Assembly: GCA_010094045.1 (NCBI GenBank)
Contig: ML986580.1
Span: 1,008,059 to 1,072,058, forward strand
DNA: 64,000 bases
Origin: Lojkania enalia
Lineage: Eukaryota; Ascomycota; Dothideomycetes; Pleosporales
Direction of reading: 5' to 3'
A program made the position numbers and the translations under genes. Of the stretch, positions 47,057-59,399 are shown piece after piece. How positions within the stretch are numbered: the stretch's first letter is position 1; each line of letters begins with the position of its first letter. The notes under the pieces were generated by a model that saw only the letters and a program-made list of their open reading frames with translations, ran no database searches and was not told the DNA's origin.

Positions 47057-48714
47057 TGGACCTCATGGAAGACTGTAAGCTTCTTACCGATTGCTTGGGC
47101 AATAGCATCGCACTGACTAGTAGAAGGGATAACGGACTCGAATGAGTGCTTCTTCATCAACCTTACGCGGCCCGGCAGCTCCCCCAACAAGCCCGAGCGT
47201 GTGTTCGACGAATCGTTCAATCCAAACTTTACCTATGAGCTCTTCGGCGACGAGCAGAAGCTTATAGGATACAAGGAGCCCAGGATAACGCTCGAGTTTC
47301 GTGCCAATGATCTGGCGCCGGCATTGGACGTAAAGTTCAAGCAGAAGTTGGACCTTGCGGGCTTGCTCCCCGACAACAAGCAGCTGGACATTAAAGAACC
47401 CTTCAAGGACATTCTCCCTGCATGTATGTAGAGGCAACCTGTCATCGAGCGCACAAGCACTGCTGACAAGCTAAAGCGGCATTCGACACTGCAGAGGTCT
47501 CATCGCATTTAGGACCGGACCCGACCTCGAATTCGTGGAAGCCGCCTGGGAAGCTACTGCGTAGTTTCGCTCTGCTCGGGAAACAATATGAAGTATGGAC
47601 TACGAGCCTAGCCGACCCGGTTGCGCTCCAGATGTTTCGGAATATCCAGATACTGGTGCTCCTATTTATAGAAGGAGGATCGCAGCTAGAGTTGGACGAA
47701 GACTGGACCCTGGAACGTTGGACACTATATCTACTCTACGAGGTCACTCCTCTGAAAAACCAGTCTGTGTCGCCTTACACGATTGCTGGTTTCTCTACCT
47801 CTTATCGCTACTGGGTTTTCCCAACTTTCGAAATCATGAGCGCAACAAATATGCTCCCTTCGCCGCCAGACAGCACTAACGGAGATGCGATGACGTTCAC
47901 TCCCCCGGGCCTTACCCAGGACCCAGAGACACATCTTTTTAACGAACACATAAATCCGCTAGAAGCCCAATCACGCGAGCGGATATCTCAGTTCATCATA
48001 CTACCGCCTTTTCAGGGCCAGTCGCTTGGCGGAAAACTGTACGATACAATTTTTGGAGTGCTTATCAAGGTACCCAACATTTATGAGATTGCGGTCGAGG
48101 ACCCAAGCGAGGCGTTCGATGTAATGCGTGACTACAGCGATATTACTTATCTTCGGGCCTTGCCGGAGTTCAAAGCTCTTTCTCTTGCTTCGAGTTTATC
48201 TCCGGAGCAACTGAAGAAAGATGCGCCCGTTCCCCGCGACTTCATCCTAGGCAATGGCGCTGACCTGGATGCGCTCCGCCACAAGACGAAAATTGTTCCT
48301 CGTCAATTCAACCGCGTGCTAGAGATCCATCTCCTCTCGACTATCCCGCCTCTCCACCGTAGTATTGCTCGTATTACTCGGAAAGACAAATCCAGTAATG
48401 AGAATGACCGGAAATACTACTTCTGGCGGTTGGCACTGAAAGACCGAATCTATCGCCAGAATGCAGACGTGCTCGAGCAGCTCGAAGACCCAACAGAAAG
48501 AGTTGAGCGGCTGGAGAACGCAGTAGATGACGTTCAGAACGAATACACAGACCGATTGAACGGAATAGACAGGAGAGCTGAGTGGGAGACAGACGATGAA
48601 GAGGTCCAGAATGGCGAGACAAGCAGAGCAAAACGGAAGAGGGTCGTAATTGATGAAGATGATGACGAGGCGGACGGGGAATCGGTAGCCAGTTCTAAGA
48701 AGGTGAAGATCTAA
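47057..48714 (+). CDS. hat1: Histone acetyltransferase type B catalytic subunit Hat1
   Basis: GNAT acetyltransferase that acetylates newly made histone H4 (Lys5, Lys12) together with Hat2. Three exons: 47057-47075 (19 nt), 47127-47423 and 47477-48714; introns 51 and 53 nt; 517 residues. The tiny first exon gives MDLMED, and the splice makes WITDSNECFFINL, matching the family start. The Hat1 N-terminal domain follows (PNFTYELFGDEQKLIGYKEP). The GNAT core contains YWVFPTFE, the acetyl-CoA loop RERISQFIILPPFQGQSLGG and IAVEDPSEAFDVMRDYSD, the conserved acidic region of the active site. The C-terminus has a coiled region and a basic tail, RAKRKR...SSKKVKI, that could act as a nuclear signal. Divergent from the ZIP gene and head-to-tail with ade8. 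Confidence 0.94.
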
Positions 48715-49058
48715 TTTATTCCTTTTGCAAGCATTTTTGAGGAGTTGGATCGCTCAGGCCAATCTAGTACCTTCAGTGAGAGCCCGAACTAGGATGAGTC
48801 CTAGCACAAGGCTTATGCTTGAGGACTCATTTTTCAGTATATTTAATCAAAGTATACCCCATCGTCACAAATGAATGGACAGGCACGTGAGGCGGTCATT
48901 ATATGTTCCGTGCCGGCTAGACAGACTGCGGGGTAATTAAAGGAGCCCCGCCAAAATTTGTGTCAACATCGTGAGCGATCCCAGCTCATGGTAGGTAAGT
49001 GACCAATTGCTACTCTAGCAATTGCATATTCCACTGACAACTATCACAGCAATTCAAA
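48715..49058. promoter_or_regulatory. Region between hat1 and ade8
   Basis: A 344-bp gap with the hat1 3' flank and the ade8 promoter. Nothing else is seen. Confidence 0.5.
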
Positions 49059-49773
49059 ATGACAGACCCCAAATTCAACCTCACAGTCCTCATTTCCGGG
49101 AATGGTTCCAATCTTCAAGCTCTTATCGATGCGTGCGGCACATCCGCGCTCCCCAGCACTCGCATAACCCATGTAATATCTAAGTATGTTCTATTGCTCC
49201 ATAGAATATTATGATCCAATTCCTTCGCAAATATGTTGACAACGTGGTACTAGCCGAATAAAAGCTTACGGTCTCACCCGCGCAAAGAACGCCTCAATAC
49301 CAACCACATACCACAATCTCGTTGCGTACAAAAGTAAACACCCCTCCAACCCCGAGGGCATCGCTGCCGCACGCACCGAATATGATGCCGACCTCGCGAA
49401 GCTTATTCTCGACTCCAATCCCCGCCCGGATGTTATTGTTTGCGCAGGTTGGATGCACATCCTGACTCCAGACTTCCTTAACCCGATTGCCGAAGCGGGG
49501 ATCAAAGTCATAAATCTGCATCCGGCGCTACCCGGAGAATTTGCGGGCGCGGGCGCGATTGAGCGCGCATGGGAGGCAGGCAGGAAGGAGGGGTTGAAGA
49601 GAACGGGAGTTATGATTCATGAGGTTATTGCGGAGGTGGATGCAGGAGACGCGATTGTGACCGCAGAAGTGCCTTTGAAAGAGGCGGAAACATTGGATGA
49701 TCTTGAGGAGAGAATACATAAGATTGAGCATGAGCTTATAGTGGAGGGGACGAGAAAGACCCTAGAGAGTTGA
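49059..49773 (+). CDS. ade8: Phosphoribosylglycinamide formyltransferase (GAR transformylase)
   Basis: Third step of de novo purine synthesis: transfers formyl from 10-formyl-THF to GAR. Two exons: 49059-49183 and 49254-49773 with a 70-nt GT-AG intron; 214 residues, normal for the stand-alone enzyme. Phosphate-binding loop ISGNGSNLQALID, then the substrate region VCAGWMHILTPDFL, the catalytic-loop NLHPALPGEFAGAGAIERAW containing the active-site His, and TGVMIHEVIAEVDAGDAI with the conserved Asp. Residues expected for catalysis are present. It is a single-function protein, as in other fungi, unlike the animal trifunctional enzyme. Confidence 0.95.
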
Positions 49774-50080
49774 AAGAAAACGCGATTTCAATGTGTGATT
49801 AACACAAGGTTCATTTTCCGCCAAAAGCGCAGGCGATGCGAGACTTCATGCTCAACTATTGGGATAGAATGGTTGAGCCGGGCATATTTACCCCAACGGC
49901 CTCGCTCGTTATATGATTATGGGCTTGATTTTCTCTAGGCCTTAGGAAGCGAAACATGCGCATGGTATTTCGCCCACCTCACGTGTATACGTATCGTTCC
50001 ATATCTTTCTGGCAGCATCGATAACATACTTCGAACTTTATCGACAGTGCCGAGATCGGCTGCATGCTAAACAGTTCTCA

Positions 50081-50750
50081 ATGTATTTCTCCTCTCGCTC
50101 CCTCCAGTGCTCTACAAAATCTCGTAATTTGCACTGCCTGCCTGATGCCTTTAGCTTTCTCCACCTATTGATTTCCCGTACAATATTTCATAATGGCAAG
50201 CGCAATTATTGTACTACACATGCAAGGTCAGAAATCCGGGGGTTTCAAGCCTGGGAAGAGTCCTCAGTCATTGACATTCCAACATTGAACCACCCAGGGC
50301 TCGCCGCTCAATCAAGCAGATACGTCGCTCTCCCGACAACGCCTACCTGTTCGTCATCAAGGCATGTAAGTAGATCCCCTCGTGTGTTGAAAATCCCAAT
50401 TTCAGCCTTTTTTTCACCTTCCAACTCTTGCTTTCTTTCGACATTCCTCCATATCGCTATTAACTACCCCGAATTCAATGGGATTTATCAAGTCTGAGTC
50501 CGACTTTGCAAATGAATTCATGTTCAGCCATCTAGTCAAGGGCAGCATCCCACAGTGTATGGTGATGTTGACCTTGGGGCCGCCATGCGCGGGACTCACC
50601 TATCTGAGTGGGAGTATGAGTAAATGCATGGAGCTTTATGCGGAAATAATAAATGATGTGGGCAGGGAGCAGTATCCAGGGCTTGATGGGTTTCAGGGTA
50701 AATTGCCGGGGTTTGTTTTTATCATCCATCATGATGAAGAGGATTATTAA
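50081..50750 (+). CDS. Possible hypothetical gene, two overlapping frames
   Basis: Frames of 138 codons (50081-50497) and 90 codons (50478-50750, start MGFIKSESDFANEFMFSHLV) follow one another. A GTAAGT donor at about 50368 could remove the end of the first frame. Composition is only weakly protein-like and no domain is recognised; the second frame ends in the acidic FIIHHDEEDY. This may be a small lineage-specific gene or chance. Confidence 0.2.
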
Positions 50751-52679
50751 GAAGACGAAGAGGCTGACGAAATATGTTAGTAGGATACGTTTGGCTAATG
50801 TGTAATGATAAGTTTCTGTTTTTCAGCTTCAGGGCATAGAGGACTGAAATGGGAGGAAAAGAGGATTGGGAGAGGGGAAAGCAGGGGGGTGGTATGATGT
50901 GTTGTGAGAGCGTCAAAAGGACTGTAGATTTTATTCAGGGAATTGATGAGATTTTGAAAGCGATATTTTCACAACTATACTAAATCAACACCTAAAGAGT
51001 ATATACAAGCGCTCTACTTTCCATTTCGCCTCTACGCTAGTCAGTTCAGGACAGGGGATGTTGTGAATTGCCAATATTATCCACTGCCTATTGCTCGGCG
51101 AGTCCACGAACTAGCTACACACGCCGTGCGTGTATATCTATTGAGTTTGGATGAAGTATAGCGTATTGACATGTCGCCATATTCTCCCAAAAAATCCACA
51201 ATTATCAAGGCACAGATTTCCGGGAGCTCGCTCATCATTGTTCCAGTGCCAAAGATGGCTTACTATATTTTTCCCTTTCCCAATCGGCGTTAATGCCTGT
51301 TAGCTTCAACTTAATAATTTCTAACCTCGCGTTCTTCGCCATTTAGAACGACTATAATAAGAATGTTAGTACTCGAAGAGTTTTGGTTGCGTCCCGCTTC
51401 GGCTGCTAGCGAGCATCGGGGCTTGGCAACACCAGCCGATCCCAGGCCACTTCGACTATCATTGTCAAGGGCCAGTAGGCAGCAGAGATGTCTTGATGCA
51501 TGGTCGGATGATGGGTGAAGAGGATTCGCAGCCACTAAAGCGGACTCAGGGGGGCCAGTCTCACACTCGACCCCTGAAGCGAAACCTCTCGGCTGCCATC
51601 ACGATGTCGGCTTGGCGAGGGGCAAAACGTCCATGGGACATCCCGATCTTAGCCAAAACATCTCGCCAGTACTGCTATTTAAAGCAAAGAATCGTTCGGT
51701 GTGGCTTCGTGTACCTGAGGAAGGGCGAGGGTATGGTAAGATCTTAGGCAAAGAGCGGCCATTGTCGCGGAACCACGTCTAGACCATGATGATGACAGCT
51801 ACTACGAGAGCTGGAGGAAGCATGCTCGTAGCCGTTGCGCGTTATGTCTTCTACGGTGTCTCTAAGACGTGGGTTTGGCGCTGTGCATGTCGAGGCTGGA
51901 ATAAAGAGCAGTACGGAAGAGAATTCTCCAGTATACCTTATTCTTGCGCGAGGGTCGCCGTCAATTCTTGCAGAGGGCTCTTGAGATGGCGATTTGAAAC
52001 TCAGTGTGGTATGTTTTACTGGTCAGAGCATTCTGCCGAAAGTATTTTGAGCTCTAAGTGTGGCTTGGCAAAGACGACGTCAGCCCTGCGGCCATGGCTC
52101 ATTTCAGCGTGCTGCATCTCGCACCACAGGCTCCTGAGGTAGACACGGAAAATAACAATATGGGGTGGGGATGGAAAACAGGTCCTCCGCATCAAGTGCT
52201 TGAGGGAGCTCTGATCTTCAGGAGAAGCGTTTGTAGAAGAAACGGCGGCCAAGGGTGTCACCGCGCGCTTGCTCCAGCTTTGTCCGTGCAGGGCGACCAG
52301 CACTGCCTCCACAAGGTCTGTCCGTGCCTTCGCAACCTTAACCTCCCCGATTCGAGCATCACGACGCCAATCTCACTCTCCGCCAAACCCCTCAAAACTC
52401 TCCCATCCGCTCCAATCTACCACTTGAGGACTCCGGACACGCGCAGGCAGTGCTGCTGTCGGCTTGCGAGACTTCGGTCAATCTGCGGAGGCTGAACCGC
52501 GGATTGAACATCGCCTGCGAATATCTGCGACACCCCTACTACCGCTACCACCACCACCACTCGCGCGCAACAGAGGCTTCCGGAAGTGAAGGAAAGCGCA
52601 AAGTATACTTTCTGGATGACTTGGACGGGCCCAGGAGCTCTGTACAGGGATAAGGTCTGACTAGGAACATTTGGCCGTA
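50751..52679. other. Long upstream region of drs2, no gene recognised
   Basis: About 1.9 kb without a convincing gene. The right part (52300-52670) is pyrimidine-rich with ACCACCACCACC near 52545 and is likely the drs2 leader and promoter. Short frames at 51.3-52.5 kb overlap on both strands and resemble nothing known. Confidence 0.4.
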
Positions 52680-55600
52680 ATGGCCGGTCGGCCGCCAGGC
52701 GGACAGCCGTCTCATAGCGACAATCTGATCGATTTCGATGATAACCAACCCGCATACTACTCTGGCGCACGACCGCCTGTGAACGACGATGAGCTGTTGA
52801 ATCGCTACGACGTGCACAGCGCCGATGCCCAACCGCAGGGACGACCCTCGATATCGTACGATGACTTCGTTGGAGGGAGCAGGTCAACCGCAGGTCTCCC
52901 GGGAGGACCTGGTGCGCCGCCTGCTGGGGATATGCCGTACTCGTCGGGCGGCAGCAGGTTATACTCTCAGACCTCCGACTTGCACAATTACCAGAGGTAT
53001 TCGGACGCAGACATACCAGTCGATGACGATCAGTCCATGCAGGGATACTATGCCTCCGGAGGAGCCTATGATGGCCATACTACAGCGGGAGCAGCCAAGA
53101 AGAGTGCTAACAGAAATAGCATTCTAGGTCTTGGCGGAGGTTTGACAGGCCGAGTAAAGCACATACTGGGACGACGACCGGAATACTCAGAAATGGATCT
53201 CCCTTTGACGGAGCATGGAGCCCAACAGGGCCGAACAGACAGTGGTGGATTCGAAGCAGGGGGCAAACCGCCAAAGAGACGTAGATCAGGCGTATTCAAA
53301 TTCGGCTTCGGACGAGGAGCACCAGATCCATCTACATTGGGCCCCAGGATTATACACCTAAACAACCCCCCGGCAAACTCGTCGAACAAATATGTCGACA
53401 ACCACATTTCAACCACAAAATACAATATCATCACCTTTCTCCCAAAATTCCTCTACGAACAGTTCTCCAAATACGCTAACCTTTTCTTCTTATTCACGGC
53501 TATACTACAGCAAATTCCGGGGATTTCACCCACCAAGCGTTATACCACTATTGTTCCTCTTGGCGTTGTCTTGATAGTCTCAGCAATTAAAGAGTACATT
53601 GAGGACCACCGGCGGAGGCAATCTGATCAGACGTTGAACAACTCGAAAGCGCAAGTACTACGAGGTTCCACATTTACGGACACTCGATGGATCAATGTGG
53701 CAGTTGGGGATATTGTCCGGGTCGAATCTGAGAAACCCTTTCCGGCAGATCTAGTTTTGCTTGCCTCGTCCGAACCCGAGGGCCTTTGTTATATTGAAAC
53801 TGCCAATCTGGATGGCGAGACCAATTTGAAGATTAAACAAGCTATACCGGAAACTGCCGACCTCGTCAGTCCGTCGGAGCTGAGCCGTTTAGGGGGCAAA
53901 ATTCGATCGGAACAACCAAACAGCAGCCTATACACCTATGAAGCTACATTGACTATTTCCGCAGGCGGAGGTGAGAAAGAGCTTCCTCTAGCACCGGATC
54001 AGCTCCTACTTCGTGGTGCCACGCTACGAAACACACCATGGATTCACGGGGTTGTGGTCTTCACAGGACACGAAACGAAGCTTATGAGAAATGCAACGGC
54101 AACACCTATCAAAACAACAGCTGTCGAACGCATGGTTAACCGACAGATTCTCATGCTTGTGGCAGTTTTAATCACCCTTAGCATCATTAGCTCCGTTGGC
54201 GATATCATCATCCAAACAACCCAAGAGCAAAAGCTTCCATATCTATTTCTCCCAAAATTCAACGGCGCGAAGCAGTTCTTCTCCGATCTTCTGACTTACT
54301 GGGTTTTATATTCGAACTTAGTCCCCATTTCTCTGTTTGTTACCATTGAAATTGTCAAATACTGGCAGGGAAGCCTTATTGATTCCGACTTAGATATCTA
54401 TTACGAGCCTACAGATACTCCCGCCAACTGTCGAACTTCCTCCTTAGTTGAAGAGTTAGGCCAGATTGAGTACATATTCTCGGACAAGACAGGCACCCTA
54501 ACGCAGAATATGATGGAGTTTAGGCAGTGTTCCATTGCCGGTGTACAGTATGCAGATGAAGTCCCGGAGGATCGAAGAGCTACTTATGAAGATGGCGTTG
54601 AGGTTGGTGTACACGACTTCAATAGGCTAGAAGAGAATCGCAAAGTACACCAAAATAGGGCCATTATCGACCACTTTGTCACATTGCTTGCGACGTGCCA
54701 CACCGTCATCCCAGAACGAGGTGGTGAAAAAGATTCTATCAAGTATCAAGCAGCCTCACCTGATGAAGGAGCTCTCGTCGAAGGGGCCGTGCAATTGGGT
54801 TATAAGTTTATCGCACGTAAACCTCGCTCGGTCACGATCTTTGTGGATGGAAAGGAGTTGGAATACGAACTTTTAGCAGTATGCGAATTCAACTCGACGA
54901 GGAAAAGGATGTCAACTATCTTTCGTGCGCCGGACGGCAAGATTGTTTGCTACACCAAAGGCGCCGATACGGTAATCCTCGAGCGACTCGCGAAGGACAA
55001 CCCCTTTGTCGAGGTTACCCTGACCCATCTTGAAGAGTATGCAGCCGAAGGTCTTCGTACTCTCTGCCTGGCCATGCGTGAGATTCCTGAAAACGAATGG
55101 CAGGAGTGGTACAAGATCTTCAATACGGCACAAACAACAGTCAGCGGAAACCGTGCCGAGGAGCTTGATAAGGCAGCTGAACTCATCGAACACGATTTCA
55201 CATTGCTCGGCGCAACCGCTATCGAGGATAAGCTTCAAGATGGCGTTCCAGACACGATCGCGACTCTACAATCGGCTGGCATCAAGATCTGGGTTTTGAC
55301 TGGTGATCGTCAAGAGACTGCAATCAATATTGGAATGAGCTGCAAATTGATTAGTGAAGACATGAGCTTGCTGATCATCAACGAGGAAGATAAGGAAGCG
55401 ACAAGAGACAATATTCAAAAGAAGCTCAATGCAATCATGAACCAAAGCCAAGGTGGTGCAGAGATGGACGTTCTTGCTCTAGTCATTGACGGCAAGTCAC
55501 TGACTTACGCACTGGAACGAGATCTTGAAAAATTGTTCTTGGATTTGGCTGTGAAGTGTAAAGCTGTTATTTGCTGGTAAGGAATGATGATGCTTAGGAC

Positions 55601-56826
55601 GCCACTAGTAACTAACAAAAATAATAGCCGTGTCTCTCCGCTGCAAAAAGCTCTCGTAGTAAAACTAGTCAAGCGACATCTTAAATCTATTCTGCTCGCA
55701 ATCGGCGACGGTGCCAACGACGTATCTATGATTCAGGCTGCTCATGTTGGCGTTGGTATCTCTGGTGTCGAAGGTCTCCAAGCTGCCCGAAGTGCAGATG
55801 TGTCCATTGGGCAATTCCGATATCTCCGCAAACTTCTGCTAGTTCACGGCGCTTGGGGTTACCAGCGTGTCAGTAAAGTCATTTTGTATTCTTTTTACAA
55901 GAATATTGCGCTTTTCATGACTCAGTTCTGGTACTCGTTCCAGAATGCATTCTCCGGTCAGATCATCTACGAATCGTGGACCTTGACCTTCTACAACGTC
56001 CTATTCACAGCTATGCCACCGTTTGTCCTCGGCATCTTCGATCAGTTTGTTAGCGCACGTCTACTCGATAGATATCCGCAATTATACCACCTCAGCCAGT
56101 CCGGCGTCTTCTTTAGGATGCATTCCTTCTGGTCTTGGGTCGGCAATGGGTTCTACCATTCGCTTATTCTATACTTTGCTTCACAGGCATTCATTCTCTG
56201 GGATTGGCCGGAATGGGATGGACTGAACGCGGGACACTGGGTCTGGGGAACAGGTCTCTACACCGCCGCTCTCGCTACTGTTCTTGGAAAGGCGGCGCTC
56301 ATCACTAATGTCTGGACGAAATATACCTGGCTAGCCATTCCAGGGTCCATGGCCGTATGGTTCATCTTCATTCCGATTTACGCAACCGTTGCCCCGAAAT
56401 TGAACTTTTCTCAAGAATACGATGGCGTCATCCAGCGACTATTCCCCGATCCGAGATTCTGGGCTATGTTGGTTATCTTACCAGCGCTATGCTTGATTCG
56501 TGATTACACCTGGAAGTATGTGAAGAGGATGTATCGTCCTCAAAGCTACCATCATGTGCAAGAGATCCAAAAGTACAATATCCAAGATTACAGGCCTCGG
56601 TACGTATACAGCTTCTTCTTATTCTTTTATCCATCGGCTAACCATTCAATTTAGTATGGAGCAGTTCCAAAAAGCCATTCGCAAAGTCCGACAGGTACAG
56701 CGCATGCGCAAGCAGCGTGGTTATGCATTCTCTCAAACAGATGAATCGCAGGCAAGAGTTCTGCAAGCATATGACACGACGAAAGAGAGGGGACGTTATG
56801 GCGAGATGGTCAGTTCACGGAGATGA
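52680..56826 (+). CDS. drs2: P4-ATPase phospholipid flippase Drs2
   Basis: Aminophospholipid flippase of the trans-Golgi network that moves phosphatidylserine to the cytosolic leaflet and drives vesicle formation. Three exons: 52680-55576, 55628-56599 and 56655-56826; introns 51 and 55 nt; 1346 residues. The long disordered N-terminus (LIDFDDNQPAYYSG ...) is as in fungal Drs2. Motifs in order: TM1-TM2 with QFSKYANLFFLFTAILQQIPG, PISL-type VPISLFVTIE in TM4, the phosphorylation site DKTGTLT (Asp602), DGETNLK in the actuator domain, KGADTVI in the nucleotide domain, and GDGANDVSMIQAAHVGVGISG (Asp993). The C-terminal tail MEQFQKAIRKVRQVQRMRKQ, on the last exon, resembles the basic PI4P/Gea2-binding regulatory tail of Drs2. 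The ATG at 52680 follows a near-Kozak context. Looks intact. Confidence 0.95.
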
Positions 56827-57458
56827 AAATGTATCATGCATATAGGTCCTTCGGTTTCATGCCTCTGGACAGGCGTTCTATGGCATATGGTTTGGGGTGG
56901 CATTGTTCGAATAATATGAAAGATTACGTACGCAGAATTGAAGCGGGCTTATTTATTTTCGATATTGTATCTGTTATAGTAGCATTCAAATGCTCTTTTT
57001 TTTTTTCTTCTCATTTTCATCCGTGCAGAAATGATCCTACCAGTACCGTACTTGTGGACCGTGTGGAATCCTATATAGGGAACCAGTACTCGACAGCGAT
57101 TTCTAAGCGTCCGCCTCCATTCATCCATCACTACTATAAGGTAACTTAACTACTCCGTTAATAGATGAATAAAAAAAAGTAATTGAAAGAGATTGAAACT
57201 ATTAACAATGAGGAAGGAATGCAGTTCTCCATCTCGGTCTTCGGCATTACGCTTCGTCCTGGAGCCCCATGTACAGTTCTCGCTCCCACAGAGCGTGAAC
57301 GCCCCGAATCCGATCGGTCGCGGCACAACCCAACTCTCCGGTGATTTAGAGCTCAATATTCATGCGGAGTGAGTCAGAAACCCGTTGACTCAATGCCTGT
57401 CCGCATTTGGGGGTATTGATTATGTAATTGCTACAGCCTATCTGGCGAGGCTATCATC
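56827..57458. other. 3' flank of drs2, no gene recognised
   Basis: Contains the drs2 3' UTR and a 54-codon plus-strand frame from 57210 (MRKECSSPSRSSALRFVLEP) that resembles nothing known. This is the last stretch with ordinary composition before the AT-rich block. Confidence 0.4.
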
Positions 57459-57560
57459 AGGGTTGTCAACGATATAACGATAGAAACGATACGATTATCG
57501 GTTTTTTATCGGTATTTTATCTTATTGATCGTATATTATCGTTTATCGTATCCTTTACCG
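57459..57560. mobile_element. Possible hAT-type transposon end or MITE fragment
   Basis: The string CAGGGTTGTCAACGATA starts near 57459 and is followed by a dense set of CGATA/TATCG words on both strands (for example ACGATACGATTATCGG and ATCGTATATTATCGTTTATCG). A CAGGG start with this kind of palindromic subterminal region is seen in fungal hAT elements and their MITEs. The partner end and target duplication are not visible in the window, so this is tentative. Confidence 0.3.
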
Positions 57561-58086
57561 CAGACGGTTAGGCTCGCTACCTGTGAACTCTCTCAATAGT
57601 TTGCATCTGTACAAACACTATAATTTTATTAGTTATCGTACGATTGTATTTTTAAATTTACTATATTATATCTAATTAATTAGTTTATAATGTAAATATA
57701 GTATATATAAATATAGTACGTTTATAGGTAGCCTTAGCTGTACTATTATATCGACACACAACCTCTATCTACTTATTATAGCTTATTTAAGTAAGATCTT
57801 CTACTTTATAGTAAGAAATTAATAGCCTAAATCCTATAATATATTTAATCTAACTATTAAAAAGAGTTCTAAAATTACTAGACTTACTAACTTTCTAATT
57901 TATATTTAAGGTCTTTCTCTATATAATTTAGCTAATACCCTTAATATAGTATAATACAACTAAATTAATACTACTATTCTCTTATTTTAGTACTAATTCT
58001 ATATTAAAAGCCTTTTTATCTATTCTTATAACGCTCTAAATATCTAGCTATATAATTATTATACTACCGCCTATAATTATATAAGA

Positions 58087-58091
58087 GAATT
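58087..58091. repeat. Target site duplication, left copy (GAATT)
   Basis: GAATT directly precedes the left LTR and is repeated exactly after the right LTR, the 5-bp duplication expected of copia/gypsy integration. Confidence 0.85.
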
Positions 58092-58295
58092 TGTAGTAAG
58101 AGGTAAATCTTATCTTAGAAAGGGAGATAAGGAGTTGAACTAGTTAATTAAAGATAGCTAGCGGGCTATATTTATATATATAAAAAAGGGGTATATTAGC
58201 TAATATCTAGTATAATATCCAGCGTAATATTAACTATAATATTATACGTCGATATTTAATATAGCTTAGTAGACTAGCTAAAAATCCCTATAATA
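58092..58295 (-). repeat. Left LTR (3' LTR in element orientation)
   Basis: A 204-bp direct repeat partner of 63550-63753. On the plus strand it starts TGTAGTAAG and ends CCCTATAATA. Read on the minus strand it would run TA...CA, and the original TG end is explained by CA-to-TA change. The two LTRs differ at about 21 positions, all transitions, with no indel. Confidence 0.9.
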
Positions 58296-58310
58296 CACCC
58301 CCCTAGCTTT
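58296..58310 (-). other. Polypurine tract of the LTR element
   Basis: On the minus strand the bases AAAGCTAGGGGGGTG lie immediately upstream of the left LTR. This is where a copia-type element keeps the primer for plus-strand DNA synthesis, and it supports the minus orientation. Confidence 0.55.
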
Positions 58311-59399
58311 AACTACGAAGGAGAAGCTGCGTTAAAAAAAATGAAGGTAGATACTATACTAAAAGAGGTAAATTATATAGAGTAACTAGTAGTAGAGCTA
58401 AGTACGCTTATAGAAATATTAATTTAATATAATATAGGGTAAGTTATAATTAATTTTTAATTACCCTCTAAGATTCTTATTAGTAATCGATTTATTTAGC
58501 TAATAGAAATTTCTAAGATTCGATTCTAGCTAAAATATCTTCTATTTTTAGTTACTTAATAAACTTTTAGTATTATTATAACTGTAAAACTTTTATAAGG
58601 CTGTTAGCTAGTATTAGATTTATTAGTTACTAACTAATTATAAGTCTCTACTCTACTACTTCTTAATATAGCTAGTACTAGTATATATCTATATAGTAAA
58701 GTTTAGTATTAAAATACTTAGATAGCTTATTTATAATATCTACTATTTATTAATTATTATAAAGTAGTACTAGTTGTATATTAATATAGAAGTATAGTAA
58801 GGCGAAAGCCTTCTACTACTACTCTATTTCTAATCCGGCAACTAATAGTACTAATAATTCTACCTTAGTAGTTAATTTTATAACTATATACTAAATTGAG
58901 GCTTTTTAATTAATTAGCATCCTAAAAAGTTAAAATATATAGTTATAGGAACTTTAATAAGTATTAGGATTATTATTAAAGGCTATATTAGATATACTAT
59001 AGAATAGTAATTACTTTATAGAGTTAATATAATTAGTATTACTACTCTAGCTAATAGTAGAGGTGTTTTATATATTATTAGCTATTACTATAATTACTAA
59101 GTACTTCGTACTAATTAGATATTATTATATTCTTAAGATAGTATTAATATAATAATTGCTAGGATTCTAGAGATATTATAATAATATTAAGTATACTCGC
59201 GTAATATTAGAGTATATAAAAACTATAATCTAGGCTAGATAACTAATTAGTTATTAGTAGTAAAATATCCTATTAAAGGATTCCTTAGTAGCAGCTAGTA
59301 GTATATTCTCATATAGAGGCGTATTTAATACCTTCTTATTAACTATAATATTAAATCGCGCTGCTACCTTATTAATAAATAAGTTCTATAGTAGCTAGG

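Noticed and set aside
51300..52670. Additional gene upstream of drs2
   Set aside because: Frames are short, overlap on both strands and have no protein-like character; the region fits a promoter and leader.
57150..57374. Small gene right of drs2 (54 codons plus, 68 codons minus)
   Set aside because: Competing frames of similar length on both strands, no homology recognised and no intron signal that extends either.
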